This document shows positions 9,513-19,517 of a stretch of DNA of 41,892 nt, piece after piece. The position numbers and the translations under genes are program-made. Position 1 is the first letter of the stretch; each line of letters opens with the position of its first letter. Source of the DNA: Seminavis robusta (taxonomy: Eukaryota; Bacillariophyta; Bacillariophyceae; Naviculales; Naviculaceae); the NCBI GenBank assembly GCA_903772945.1, contig CAICTM010000942.1, forward strand, positions 1-41,892. The letters run 5' to 3'. Under the pieces are notes generated by a model. That model worked only from the letters and a program-made list of their open reading frames with translations, had not been told where the DNA came from and made no database searches.

Positions 9513-12500
9513 TTATGAATAGTTGCCGGATAGATCGTCGCGACGAAGGTTGAATTCGTAGAACCGAATCTCACTCGCTGGGAAAACTTTCCCATCGGCT
9601 CTTCGAGGCTTGTATCCTGGGAAGTCATCAAGGTTGAAGCATCCCCAAGATCTGAGTCTCCAGCGAGTTCGCATGGCAGACTTGAGAACATTCCAACGAG
9701 AGAATTGATCTCCCTGCAATGTCAACGAGAGAGTGAACATTTCCAAGTCTTGACGAGTGTGGACGGCTCTCCGCAGGAATTCATGGAGACTGTGGAACGT
9801 CCCTAGCACCAGTGATTCATTGCCTTCGTCGTGTTCTTCGTCGCCAGTGAAGGGGAAATTCCAATGAAACGTGTCAATCCTTTTTTCGTGTATTGTGCGT
9901 GTGGCGATATCAGATACATGCAACCTTGTAGCATCCAGATGAGGCAGCACAACCGTAGCACCAATGAGAGTCGCAGTGGCTGAAATATCAGAGGCGACAC
10001 GAGCTCCAATGCCAAGAGTTGACAGGCTCCTCGTAAAGTCAAAGTTTCCATCTCCAAGTAGGAAGAGACCTCCATGGCGTTGGCTGAACCAATCAAACAG
10101 GTCATCGGGTAGGTAGAGCTCTGGCATGGTGGGGGCGAGGCTGGTCAAGGGATCCTTTTTCAAGTTTGCATGTTCCGCAGAGACAACAACGGGAACAGCC
10201 GCGTCGACATGCGAGAACACACAGTTGGCTCCCCTGTTGCACCCACCCTTGAAGAAGAACTTACACATGGGTCTCTGCGCGTACGGAGAATGGGAATTCT
10301 TGCACTTGTCGCCATACATGCAATTCCCTTCAAGAAAATGTACGCAGGCAGGTGGCAGCTTGACTTGCCTGTTGATGTGTTGGACTGGTTTGTTGCTGGG
10401 AAGCGATGCTACTTCCAAGATGTCCTCCTTGCTCATTTCGCCGATGGCCCTGCCAGGACCATCATTCAGTGCCATAAGCACCTTGCTGAGCCTTTGTTCT
10501 CCGTGAAAATCGTACACCATTGCAAGCACGTCCTTTGTGACGACATAGTCATTCAGCTGTCTGCCTTTCCAGTCGCGGAATCGACGCCACAAGGGTGTTG
10601 GATCGGCGGCCCGCAACCACTCTGGCTCTAGGGCAGCTACGTAGAAAACACTTAACGCAGTGTCCATCAACTCGGCCACACCACGAACACTTGTAGGATT
10701 AATTCCACGTGCTCGGCACCATTGGGTATGCTTGTCCTCCAACGACGGACACCATTTCCATACGTTGCCACAAGGTTTTGTCGCGTCAACTTGGGTAGTG
10801 GCAAAATCGGCCAATTCACTCGTCGTGTGCGTTGCGGCTCCGGTCGCCACAGCAAACTGCTCCACGGAGGCTTTGGTTCGAAACTGATTCCACGAAATGT
10901 CCCAGTACAAGAACGCGGAGAGGTTGGCCATGTTAACACTCTCGGAACTGCCAATGGGAGCTTGATCATAATAGCAGAGTATATTGGCGTCGTTCACAGC
11001 TTGGTCGCCAAAATGGTGCACAATCGGGTTTGGCTTGTGACTCATGATCGCTTTCAAAGCCAATGTTTCGTGGAGGAGACCTACTTGCGCTCCGGCGACA
11101 ATGACTTGGCTGTCTTCCACGGCAAAGGGTAAAGCTGCCAGCAAGTCTCCCATTTTCGTTGGAACAAAGGTTCTTTTTTTGCCCAACGCCACACATGCCC
11201 CAATCGATTGCAAATACACAAAGGCGTCCTCCACCACGGCCGGAGGAGGTGGGTCCAGGCATTTGTTCAAAACCTGGACGGGGTCGGTGGAGGACGATGC
11301 GGACGACGCGGAACAGAGCAATTTCAAGACTTCATTGCGACACGACGACATGGCCAGTAAAGGTTCCTCCCATGGTTCGAGTCGTCCCACAAAGTATCCT
11401 TTGCTCACCAATCGAAAACACCGGCCGGGACAAGTCCTGCCGGTTCTCCCCTGTCTCTGATTGCAAATGGATTGGGACGCCCACAAGGTTTTGGCCACAT
11501 AGGAATTGTTGGGTGTCCACTGCACACGCAGTGCGCGACACAAATCAATGACACAGGAAACTCCTGGAACGGTAACCGACGAGTCGGCAATGGCGGAGCA
11601 CAGCAGTATTTTTCGAAATCGATTATGCTGCCATTCTTTGCTGTCGGTTGGAGGTTGCATGTTTTGCAAACAATCTTCCATGTCCATAGACGAATGTAGG
11701 ACGCCGACTTTCCAGGGGTGTGTATTGTGCATTCCCACCGACAGAGCTGCATGGATCATGTCGTAAATTTGTTCCAAATGGCGGTATGTGGGGGCAAAAA
11801 TCATAAAGACACCCGAAATGGGTTCCTCTCGATCCAGTTGTATCACTAGCGACCGTACGAAATTCAGCAAATTGAGCGAGAGGGATTTCCCTCCATCTTC
11901 TCCCTGCAGTTCTTCGTCTGGATCTATTCTCATGCTGTTCAAAAAACGGGAGTGCTTCATGGTGTCATCGTGTGTCATGAGCGACACAATATCCTCCAAG
12001 TAGAGCGTTTCCACTCTTTCATAATGTGCATCAACTTGGTTGGCAGTTTCCAGTGTGATTAAATCAATGGGAGTGTCCAGACCAGCAAAATAGGATCGAT
12101 ATCTGGCATGATCAAAGGTAGCGCTCATGAGTACCAGACGAATCTTATCTTGTTGATTTTTGCGTTGCTGTTTTTGCAAGAGGTACAATTTGCACATGGA
12201 TAAACAGAGCTCTTGCTCGGGAGATCGTTCGTGGCATTCATCCAAAATAACAGCCTTGTATTTGGTCAAGGCGGCAATTCCATTGGCGCGTAGTTCTTCC
12301 AACAAAATTCCTGCCGTGGTAAAGATCAGATTGGTACTGGATAAGGAATGATTCGATTGTCCGACATGATACCCCACTTCCTGACCACCCAACGCCACTC
12401 CTCGTTCTTGGGCCACACGAGTGGCGACGGCTACCACGGCCAAGCGACGCGGTTGGGTACAGAGAATGGGACCACCCAACGTGTCGAGCAAATAGGGAGG

Positions 12501-12635
12501 CACGCGGGTACTCTTGCCACATCCCGTCTTGCCACACACAATCGTCACGTGGTGGTGGGAGACACAGTCTTTCAATCTCTCCTGGATCCTTGTGGGAATA
12601 CCGGTAGCATTTTCGCCGCTGCTACTAGTCGACAT
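9513..12635 (-). CDS. DEAH/RHA-type helicase fused to two CCCH zinc fingers and a BMT5-like methyltransferase domain
   Basis: A single intronless frame of 1040 residues. The helicase core has motif I GKTGCGKST (35-43), motif II DECH (132-135, a variant of DEAH), motif III SAT (171-173) and motif VI QRQGRTGR (about 393), followed by HA2-like and OB-like regions. Then come two CCCH fingers, both C-x7-C-x5-C-x3-H (about 762-782 and 787-806), which usually bind RNA. The last 190 residues match the DUF2431/BMT5-like Rossmann methyltransferase family: LLGDGNFDFTRSL at about 853, HWNFPFTG and FPGYKPRRADG. In yeast, Bmt5 makes m3U in 25S rRNA. The inferred job is RNA remodelling coupled to base methylation, perhaps in ribosome biogenesis. 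The frame is unbroken across all three parts, so the fusion is not a gene-model join. Confidence 0.9.
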   Translation of the reverse strand: MSTSSSGENATGIPTRIQERLKDCVSHHHVTIVCGKTGCGKSTRVPPYLLDTLGGPILCTQPRRLAVVAVATRVAQERGVALGGQEVGYHVGQSNHSLSSTNLIFTTAGILLEELRANGIAALTKYKAVILDECHERSPEQELCLSMCKLYLLQKQQRKNQQDKIRLVLMSATFDHARYRSYFAGLDTPIDLITLETANQVDAHYERVETLYLEDIVSLMTHDDTMKHSRFLNSMRIDPDEELQGEDGGKSLSLNLLNFVRSLVIQLDREEPISGVFMIFAPTYRHLEQIYDMIHAALSVGMHNTHPWKVGVLHSSMDMEDCLQNMQPPTDSKEWQHNRFRKILLCSAIADSSVTVPGVSCVIDLCRALRVQWTPNNSYVAKTLWASQSICNQRQGRTGRTCPGRCFRLVSKGYFVGRLEPWEEPLLAMSSCRNEVLKLLCSASSASSSTDPVQVLNKCLDPPPPAVVEDAFVYLQSIGACVALGKKRTFVPTKMGDLLAALPFAVEDSQVIVAGAQVGLLHETLALKAIMSHKPNPIVHHFGDQAVNDANILCYYDQAPIGSSESVNMANLSAFLYWDISWNQFRTKASVEQFAVATGAATHTTSELADFATTQVDATKPCGNVWKWCPSLEDKHTQWCRARGINPTSVRGVAELMDTALSVFYVAALEPEWLRAADPTPLWRRFRDWKGRQLNDYVVTKDVLAMVYDFHGEQRLSKVLMALNDGPGRAIGEMSKEDILEVASLPSNKPVQHINRQVKLPPACVHFLEGNCMYGDKCKNSHSPYAQRPMCKFFFKGGCNRGANCVFSHVDAAVPVVVSAEHANLKKDPLTSLAPTMPELYLPDDLFDWFSQRHGGLFLLGDGNFDFTRSLSTLGIGARVASDISATATLIGATVVLPHLDATRLHVSDIATRTIHEKRIDTFHWNFPFTGDEEHDEGNESLVLGTFHSLHEFLRRAVHTRQDLEMFTLSLTLQGDQFSRWNVLKSAMRTRWRLRSWGCFNLDDFPGYKPRRADGKVFPASEIRFYEFNLRRDDLSGNYS

Positions 12636-13555
12636 GGTGGATCTCAGTCTCTAGCAAGAGGATTATCGAGGCCAGTGCTTGCGGGCACCTTTCCATTTCT
12701 CTCCTTTCTGAAACAGCGCAACCTCATCAAGCAAGAGCCAAAACAAAAATGGACGGCCATCGCTAGACTCTAGCTAGATCGACGTGGAAACGAAATTTTC
12801 ATGAGGTGGAGCTGAGCCACGCAAACTCGTGATTAATAAAGATACGGTATCCACGAATGAGATTCATTTACGATGTTTGGGCAGAGCTTGTGGCATTGGG
12901 ATGTTGGATGTTGGATGTTCCAGGCGCAGAGAAAACAACAGTTGGAGTAGCTGCAAAACAATCAGAAGAATTCAAGGCACCGCGACATTCCAACTACCAT
13001 AGGTACACATGTAGGAGCCCTTCGCGAAATTCGAAAGTCGGTCACAAGAATCTGATAGATGAAATGCCATATACCTGCAGACACGCCACCAACACCAGCG
13101 CAAAACCGCCGAGATCAACAAAAGCAGCACCGGTATATACATGCAAGCCTCCTGCTTCGGTACTGTACTACAGCAGCTCTCATCCACGGTACTCGGAGCG
13201 CACCATGGTACCGTACGCGTACGGGTACGGACGCTTCTCCACGCACCTCGAGACCTCACTTTTTAAAAAGTACAAAGTATCCACGACTCGGAATCAATCA
13301 TGATGTATCGTGACTGGATCAGACTGATCGGTCGAAATCCAAAAAACGCCCCTCACATTTTGGTTGAAAATCGGCACTCTCTTGTCACGATGGTGCTCGA
13401 AAGATTGATGGACATCGATGATGTCCTTCGACACCTCGACACTCCTCATTACTTCCACACCCCTCCAACTTCACTCACTTTTTTCATCCTGGAAACATTG
13501 CAACGTATTTCACGTCACTTTGTTTTTTGAATTCAATTAATTGATCTATTCGACC
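12636..13555. promoter_or_regulatory. Divergent intergenic region between helicase and kinase genes
   Basis: About 920 bp holding the upstream regions of two divergent genes. It contains a CTCTAGCTAGATCG element near 12770 and a dense near-palindromic cluster of GTAC/CGTACG words at about 13190-13230 (GGTACCGTACGCGTACGGGT). The frames crossing it are short and unlike any protein I know. Confidence 0.45.
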
Positions 13556-14914
13556 ATGACGAACAACCACGCGACCATGACGAGTGCTGGAGCCGTCGCT
13601 GAGGAGCCGTCGTTCGATCTGTACCGAGAAATCGAAGAGATGGAGATGGAAGCCAACGAACGATCCCGTCAGGAAAAGGAGCAAGCGCGGTCTCAGTTGG
13701 TGGTGGCAGATGACGACGGCGAGAATGGTGTGGTTGGCAAGAAGAAGAACAAGCCAGGGTTTCTGCGACGACGAGTGTTCTGGGTGTTCAATGTCAAGCG
13801 TGACGATGTGGTCAGCTACTGGGAGAAGAGAGATGCACGTGTTCGGTGGACCAAGAAGCAAAAGTGGCGACGAAAGCTCAACAGCGATCACAAAATGTTC
13901 CGCAAGGAATTCCCAGACATTGGTCGCCTCCAAAGTGATGCCGTGGAAGTGTTGGACAAGCGAACGGGTCAAGGCAAGCGAGTCGGTAAGTACAGTCTTG
14001 ACGTCAAGCTTGGCAGAGGAGGATTCGGACAGGTCTTTGGCACTCACACCAGCAAAACGATTGCCATCAAAGTACAGACCAAGACCCAAATGCGATCCAA
14101 GCGACACTTGGACCTCCTCAACACAGAGATTGGAATCTTGAGTCGCCACGGGCACCATGTCAACATTGTTGGTTTCCAGCAATCGATTAACGCCCCGGAG
14201 AACATTTACATTGTCATGGAGCGAGCCACCATGAGCGTCGGCGACTTGATGAAGAAGACCAATGTCTTTTGCGCGCAGGAGGATGCCGTACAGCAGGTCA
14301 TGAAAGGACTCCTCAATGGCGTCAAGTACTTGCATGAGAGAGGCGTTGCTCATAGAGACCTAAAGGTTGATAACCTCTTAGTCTGCACATCCGCTTTGGA
14401 CGAAAACAATAGATTGCGTCGTGGTCACAAAATTGACGCTAGTAGCATTCGTTTGTGCGACTTTGGATTAGCCAAGTTGTCGCGCAACTACGACCCTTCG
14501 TACGTCGACGTCGACAACGACGGTTCTGCTTGGGAACATGGACTGCCCATGAAGTACAAGGTGTACGCACGGGGCATTGCGGGCACTTACAAGTACATGG
14601 CGCCGGATGTAACCAGCAAAAAGTACGAAGCTCGCCGAGCCGACATTTGGTCCGTTGGTAGAATCTTGTTGGGCATGGCGGCTGGCTATGATACAACCAA
14701 TTTGGATATCGCATCCAAATTTCTACGGCAAGACGACTTTGCCGAATACAAGCAGCGAGTCGTCATCTTTCTCGCTGGAGAGCTTGCCTATGTTCCGTCG
14801 GCAGCCTTTGGAAAACGATTGCTGCATGACCTCCTGTTTCGAAACCTCTTGGTCTTTAATGCAAAATACAGGGCCACAGCAGCCGAAGCACTGGACCACG
14901 AATGGCTCAACTAG
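13556..14914 (+). CDS. Serine/threonine protein kinase
   Basis: 452 residues from the ATG at 13556; an in-frame stop precedes it. The kinase domain fills the C-terminal two thirds with all main motifs: glycine loop GRGGFGQVF (about 152), the ATP-anchoring lysine in IAIKV (about 172), catalytic loop HRDLKVDN (about 265), DFGLA (about 302) and an APD in place of APE (about 348). An inserted stretch in the activation region (SYVDVDNDGSAWEHGLPMKY) lengthens the activation loop. The first 145 residues are acidic then strongly basic (RRRVFWVFNVKRDD, KKQKWRRKLN) and match nothing I know. It looks catalytically competent. The subfamily is uncertain; CAMK-like is only a guess. The stop overlaps a CTAGCTAG run. 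Confidence 0.9.
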   Translation: MTNNHATMTSAGAVAEEPSFDLYREIEEMEMEANERSRQEKEQARSQLVVADDDGENGVVGKKKNKPGFLRRRVFWVFNVKRDDVVSYWEKRDARVRWTKKQKWRRKLNSDHKMFRKEFPDIGRLQSDAVEVLDKRTGQGKRVGKYSLDVKLGRGGFGQVFGTHTSKTIAIKVQTKTQMRSKRHLDLLNTEIGILSRHGHHVNIVGFQQSINAPENIYIVMERATMSVGDLMKKTNVFCAQEDAVQQVMKGLLNGVKYLHERGVAHRDLKVDNLLVCTSALDENNRLRRGHKIDASSIRLCDFGLAKLSRNYDPSYVDVDNDGSAWEHGLPMKYKVYARGIAGTYKYMAPDVTSKKYEARRADIWSVGRILLGMAAGYDTTNLDIASKFLRQDDFAEYKQRVVIFLAGELAYVPSAAFGKRLLHDLLFRNLLVFNAKYRATAAEALDHEWLN

Positions 14915-15273
14915 CTAGTAGATTCAACAATGAGCACTCTATTTATTATCAAATACTTTGCGGAGTAGACTCTTATTTTATAATTTCCCCTATAGATATC
15001 GCAAAACACAAAAAACAAAACAACCTATCTCTTTTCTAGTAGTATTGTAGATCATCAGCATTTTCGTATGTTCAACTTGTCGAGCAAGTTTTGACTCGCC
15101 GTTGTCAGTGTAGTTATAATGCCGTAGTGCTAATCAACCCTTCGTTGCGCTGACAGGTGAGCCCTGAAGGCATCTATCAGATCTGTTCAAAGAAAAACCC
15201 AAGAGGCCGACCGGAGCCTTTTTTATTTTCGCAACGTCACAACTTACGGTTCATCACTTGGTAGTTGCAGTGG
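14915..15273. other. Convergent 3' intergenic region
   Basis: About 360 bp between the stops of the kinase and METTL21-like genes. It is AT-rich near the kinase end, then carries a T-rich run (CCTTTTTTATTTTC) near 15217. No gene was recognised; it presumably holds both 3' UTRs. Confidence 0.5.
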
Positions 15274-16068
15274 CTAGCTAACAAGCCCAATATCCCCAAT
15301 GATAATTGTGCGATCTTTGTTTTGCCAGGATTGTGGTTTCGAAGCGACAATCTGGAAGGTCAAGCCTTGCAACTGAAGCTGTTGTTTCCAAAGCACGTCC
15401 AACTCGGGCATGCGTCCTTGCGAATGGGCATAGAGGATGCGGCATTTATTATTGGTTGTGGATTGTTGTTGTTGTTGGTTCAGCAGTTCGGCCATGGTTT
15501 TGGCCAGAGCACAACATCCCTCTTCGGTATAAATCAAGTCGGATCCAATAATCAGATCCCACGGCTGCATCTTTGCAACATGTCGAATTTGAGCCACATC
15601 GTTCCAATCCAAAGGCACCACTTGTACATTGTCCAAATGAGGCAACTGTTGTACCGTTTTGGCCGCGTCCAGGTTTCGTTGGGTCCATTGGACGGCGCCA
15701 TTGTGTGGATTATCCGACAGTACAATAATCGAGGTATCCTTACTTTTATTGTTTCCAAATCCATTCCGGGCCAGAGTGATTCCCAACCAACCAGTTCCAG
15801 ATCCCAATTCCAAAATCCTGGTGGGAGATCCTATATTGGTATTGGTATTGGTATTGGTATTGGTTTTGGTATTGGTCAAGAGATATTCGGCCAATTCCTT
15901 GGCAGCATCCCACACACCGGTAAAGCTGGCATCCCCATGACTATCGACCAGATCTGGTTGGTCCAGGTATTCGTCCATGGTCAGGAGCTCGAAATCATTG
16001 ATCCATTTCGACCCTGTTTCTGGGTTACTAGTTCCGTTTTTGTGACATTCTTCTTCACCTGGAGGCAT
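15274..16068 (-). CDS. METTL21/Methyltransf_16-like protein methyltransferase
   Basis: 264 residues, start at 16068 (an in-frame stop lies upstream, no earlier ATG). It is a seven-beta-strand SAM methyltransferase: motif I RILELGSGTGWLGITLA (about 80-96), an acidic turn IIVLSDNP, then VPLDWND and WDLIIGSDLIY, the D-x-I-x-x-D/S-D-x-I-Y signature of family-16 lysine methyltransferases (METTL21, VCP-KMT, EEF2KMT relatives). These modify lysines on chaperones, elongation factors and similar proteins; the substrate here is unknown. Just before motif I is a run of Thr-Asn pairs (about 65-78) coded by a hexanucleotide microsatellite. Length suits a single-domain member of the family. Confidence 0.85.
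   Translation of the reverse strand: MPPGEEECHKNGTSNPETGSKWINDFELLTMDEYLDQPDLVDSHGDASFTGVWDAAKELAEYLLTNTKTNTNTNTNTNIGSPTRILELGSGTGWLGITLARNGFGNNKSKDTSIIVLSDNPHNGAVQWTQRNLDAAKTVQQLPHLDNVQVVPLDWNDVAQIRHVAKMQPWDLIIGSDLIYTEEGCCALAKTMAELLNQQQQQSTTNNKCRILYAHSQGRMPELDVLWKQQLQLQGLTFQIVASKPQSWQNKDRTIIIGDIGLVS
15835..15876. repeat. ATTGGT hexanucleotide microsatellite, 7 units, inside the METTL21-like gene
   Basis: Seven tandem hexamers, six ATTGGT and one TTTGGT. On the coding (minus) strand they read as ACCAAT, giving alternating Thr-Asn with one Thr-Lys. The unit is six bases, so length changes keep frame. Confidence 0.9.
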
Positions 16069-16615
16069 CCTACTAAGAAGAGGACACTGTCTTCTTTGAG
16101 ATGCTGGCTCTAGCTAGCAAGAACTTCGCTGTTGTCTTGTTGTCTTGTTGTCTTCTTTTCTTTACATGTATTTGAGGGAAAGACAAATAGAACGCACAAT
16201 TGTCTAGCTTTCTATAAGCTTGCAGAGATGATGTCTCGAAGCCTTTTCAAGAGAACAAAAGGAACAAAGGAGCAAAGGAGGCTTCCTTCGCAACATACTG
16301 GTACAGTCGTAGTCTTACGATGACTGGCGTACCCACAAAAGAGCACTCACTAAAAAGAGTACTTGTACTACTAGCTAGCTAGCTAGCAGCTTCTAGTCTA
16401 CCGTACGGTAGGTAGCGAAACGCCGAACGCCGAGGATTCGATTCAGCGCTGAAACATCTCTTGCCCACTGTGCTTGATGCTTGCAATTCAGAGATAGATA
16501 CATACCAGTGGTGACACAGAGCCTTTGGTGGCTTGGCTGTAAAAGTTTCCTCGTCAGACACAACGCAATAAAGGGAACAGTCTCGTTGCTTATTACTGAT
16601 TGAGGATTGACGAGC
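16069..16615. promoter_or_regulatory. Divergent intergenic region with (CTAG)4 and a palindrome
   Basis: About 550 bp between divergent starts of the METTL21-like and CRAL-TRIO genes. It carries four perfect CTAG units at 16371-16386 and, 12 bp on, the palindrome TACCGTACGGTA at 16399-16410 (14 bp including flanking C/G). No protein-like frame. Both promoters must lie here. Confidence 0.5.
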
Positions 16616-17536
16616 ATGGCAGCTGAAGAGGGAGCAGTATTAGTACCACCGGAACTTGACATGGCTGCTGCTGTCGATGAGAATAATAATAGGGCCTCGA
16701 TGAATGTTCTCTTGGAGTGGCCCGAGGAACCCTTGGCCCAGAATGATTCCAGGCGGATGAAACTCACTCCAGATGAATACCGGTGGGCCAGACACCTCAA
16801 AGAAGCCATGGCTAACCTGCCAGAGTTAGACACCCTGTCAGACTTTATGATCACCCAGTTTGCCATTGTCGAAGAGGGAAACCTGCAAGCTGCCATTCAC
16901 AGGGCTTTTAACTTTCAGAATCTTCGCCGAGAGTTTGACATTCTGGATACTTGTGCGGATGCCAAGAGGCGCTTTTCCGAATTGGTTGAGATCATGCCAG
17001 GTCATCTCTTGCACTTTGGGTTCAGTCCGCTGGACGGGAACTATGTGTTTGCAGTGGACATGACCAAACTGGATACCCGAGCTGCGGATTCCATGGAAAA
17101 ATTGAGGTCGTTCATGGCGGGAGCCTTTTACGCACATCATGCCATTAGCCCGGACTTTGCCGCCATCCGGCAGGGTGCCATCATTTGCTTGGACTGGGGA
17201 GGGTATTCCTTCAAGGGGACCAATCTTCCAGATTACAAGTTCCTCAAAATGATGTTTGAACATAACTTTGGAAGCTACCCCTTGCAACTCAATGAAATTG
17301 AAATATTCAACGCAGGTGTTGTGGTCAGCACACTCATGTCCATGGTCAGACGGTTCTTGCCGGAGCAACATCAAAGCAAAATGAAGCTAGGGTGTCAATT
17401 GGGCAAACAATCCAATGATCCCTTGGATAAAATGTTCTTGGTTCCATCCGTAGAGGCTGCTACTTGTCGCCTCGTGGAAGTCTTGTTGGCATCCATTCAA
17501 CAGCGATACATAAACGAATGCACCTTCAGGCTCTGA
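16616..17536 (+). CDS. CRAL-TRIO (Sec14-like) lipid-binding domain protein
   Basis: 306 residues from the ATG at 16616. The N-terminal 100 residues include a helical segment resembling the CRAL-TRIO N-domain (TPDEYRWARHLKEAMANLPE, then a helix ending FNFQNLRREFDIL). Residues about 120-270 follow the CRAL-TRIO core: LHFGFSPLDGNYVFAVDMTK, then AIICLDWGGYSF, then LNEIEIFNAGVVVSTLMSMV. Sec14-like proteins carry phosphatidylinositol or other hydrophobic ligands between membranes; the ligand here is not predictable. There is no signal peptide or membrane segment, so a cytosolic protein is likely. The assignment rests on pattern and hydrophobicity, and is likely rather than certain. Confidence 0.7.
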   Translation: MAAEEGAVLVPPELDMAAAVDENNNRASMNVLLEWPEEPLAQNDSRRMKLTPDEYRWARHLKEAMANLPELDTLSDFMITQFAIVEEGNLQAAIHRAFNFQNLRREFDILDTCADAKRRFSELVEIMPGHLLHFGFSPLDGNYVFAVDMTKLDTRAADSMEKLRSFMAGAFYAHHAISPDFAAIRQGAIICLDWGGYSFKGTNLPDYKFLKMMFEHNFGSYPLQLNEIEIFNAGVVVSTLMSMVRRFLPEQHQSKMKLGCQLGKQSNDPLDKMFLVPSVEAATCRLVEVLLASIQQRYINECTFRL

Positions 17537-17997
17537 TTGTCATGACGACAGTTGGCAGATACCGTTAGACGGACTACACGCCTACCCAGCCAGAGAGCAA
17601 AGCAAGTGCCACTGGAACCTAACCTTACTTCTTGGTCATGGGACATTCATTGCAATACGTACATGTGTGTAGATATTCATACTACGGTCTTACTTCTGTT
17701 TCGATGTACATGTAGTCTTAGTGGCACTGACGGACAACGTCTAACTCCTTCAACCGTGCGGGAGGACACTAAGGGTTGTCATGCGAGGCAGCTCTAAAAC
17801 GAGACTGGGGAGTCGGTGGAATCACAAGAGGCCGACTGTATTGGCATGGAGTCGAGCCAAGTCTCAGTCGTCTTTAAAAAAATGACTTCAAAATACAAGC
17901 GACCTCCGCAAGTCCAATGACCTTCTAGCTACTAGCTATAGTAAAGCCCTCCATCTAGCAGAAGATTTTCTACTGTAGCTAAGTATTGCCAGTGGGG
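17537..17997. other. Convergent 3' intergenic region
   Basis: About 460 bp between the stops of the CRAL-TRIO and HSP33 genes. Contains CTAGCTACTAGCTATAG near 17925. No RNA gene or protein-like frame was recognised. Confidence 0.5.
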
Positions 17998-19517
17998 CTA
18001 TTTCTTGCCCTTGTCTTCAAACTCGCTGTCTAGTGATGGATCCCCGTCCGCTTGCTCCAGTTTTTCTTTGACTTCCCAACTTTCCATTCGGTAGACTTTG
18101 CCACAAAACTCACATCGAGCTTCTAGTTGTTCTTCCTTTTCGAGCAAATCATCGACTTCCGACGCCGGCAGCAATCGGATTGCACGCAGCAGTCGATCTT
18201 CGGTACAATCGCACTCGAGATTGGGTGTTAATTGTTGCAATGGTTGTGCGTCCAATCCGTCCAAAATGATTTCCATAATGTCCACCGGTGTGGTCCCGCT
18301 CAAGAGCAGATTGGTGGGTAGCTGGTCACCTCCATCCATTTCGACCAACTTGGCCAAGTTCTTTTCGATTTGAGCCACTTCCTCGTCCGTCACACCTGGC
18401 AATTGTTCAATGAGGTATCCACCAGCTGCCACACACAAAATGCCCTTGACGGCCGTGGCTGCCGCCAAGGCACACGATCGTTGTTCGCTTTCCGCCAGAT
18501 AAATGCCAACGTCTCGATCAATGTCTCCATGTTGAATGGCTGTAATACCATTGTAGGGTCTTGGCCACTCGGGGTGATTTTTGACAACCTGAAGTACTCC
18601 CTTTCCGACCGCCTCAAAGATACTCATATCACCGAGCATGGGACTACCGACAAAACCACGGCACTTTCCACCGCCTGAGGCAATAGCCACCAATCCACGC
18701 AATGGTCCATTGGCTACACATACAAGCAGCCAAGACAGAAAGTATATTGGTGAGTTGATTCTTTTCTCGTTTTGTCATTGCTTCCAGATAGATAGTATGT
18801 TCATTATTGAATGCAGCTTACAATTGAGAGTGATTTGCACCGTCTGTTCTTTTTGCATGCCGTTGGCAATGAGCAACGAACAAGTCAGCGTTCGTCCCAT
18901 GGCCTGAATGGGTACTGAAAAATGGATCATTCCATGCAGAGAGAAGTAGTTGACCTGGTTTAGTTTTGGAACATGCGAATATTGATAACCAAAATAAATG
19001 ATCTGGAACTGTACCTTCCGTCATTGTGTGTTGGATCATCAGGTCGTTGATCATATTTCGGATGGTGCAGACTGTGACCTATGCAAAAGAAGAACAACAA
19101 CCAAGCATCAGAATGTGATTTTTTGGTCAAATGAAGGCTGCTTCAACACCAACGCCCATCCAAAATAATATATATACCCACTTTGATGCCACCTTGTCCT
19201 GAAATCCCCGATACGACTTGATCGTTGATATTATTTTTGTTGCGATATTCTGAAAATGGATCTTCTGTTTCTGTAGTGCTTCCACTGTCTTCTTCTTCTT
19301 CCTCTTGTTCGGCGGCTCGTGTGGCAATAATACTCTTTTGGGAGGGTCGTCGTTGGATCCATTGACTGTTGTAATAATGTAGACATCTTTTTGGACGGCA
19401 AGAAGAATGCTGGGTTTGTCTTGCCAGAAAGCCCGTCACGGTCCTTGAACAGATCATGAGGCTCATCATTATCATCAGAGCCGGAAATGATAAAAGTCGG
19501 CTGTCAAAAACTCGCAT
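17998..19517 (-). CDS. hslO: HSP33 redox-regulated chaperone, probably plastid-targeted
   Basis: Four exons on the minus strand, 19517-19182, 19078-19015, 18914-18822 and 18713-17998, join in frame to 402 residues; introns are 103, 100 and 108 bp. HSP33 is a bacterial-type chaperone switched on by oxidation of a zinc centre. The zinc site is complete: C331-x-C333 (ECDC) and C364-x2-C367 (CEFC), spaced 30 residues as in the family. Other matches are MGRTLTCSLLIANG, the core SNGPLRGLVAIASGGGKCRG (joined by splice 3), and the DRDVGIYLAES region. The N-terminus (MRVFDSRLLSFPALMIMMSL) is a signal peptide followed by TGFLARQ, a diatom-like plastid cleavage motif, then an acidic linker to about residue 95. 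It is divergent from PrmA. Confidence 0.92.

Noticed and set aside
13484..14353. 289-residue minus-strand frame opposite the kinase
   Set aside because: The plus strand has the full kinase motif set in the same span; the minus frame is His/Leu-rich and matches nothing.
15100..15260. Possible small RNA gene with a T-run end in the convergent gap
   Set aside because: A T-rich stretch follows a GC-richer segment, but no snoRNA boxes, U6-like start or tRNA fold could be shown by eye.
15265..16113. Long plus-strand open frame opposite the METTL21-like gene
   Set aside because: It is a shadow: the minus strand has clear SAM-methyltransferase motifs, and the plus frame is low in conserved features, with an Ile-Gly run that merely reads the ATTGGT repeat.
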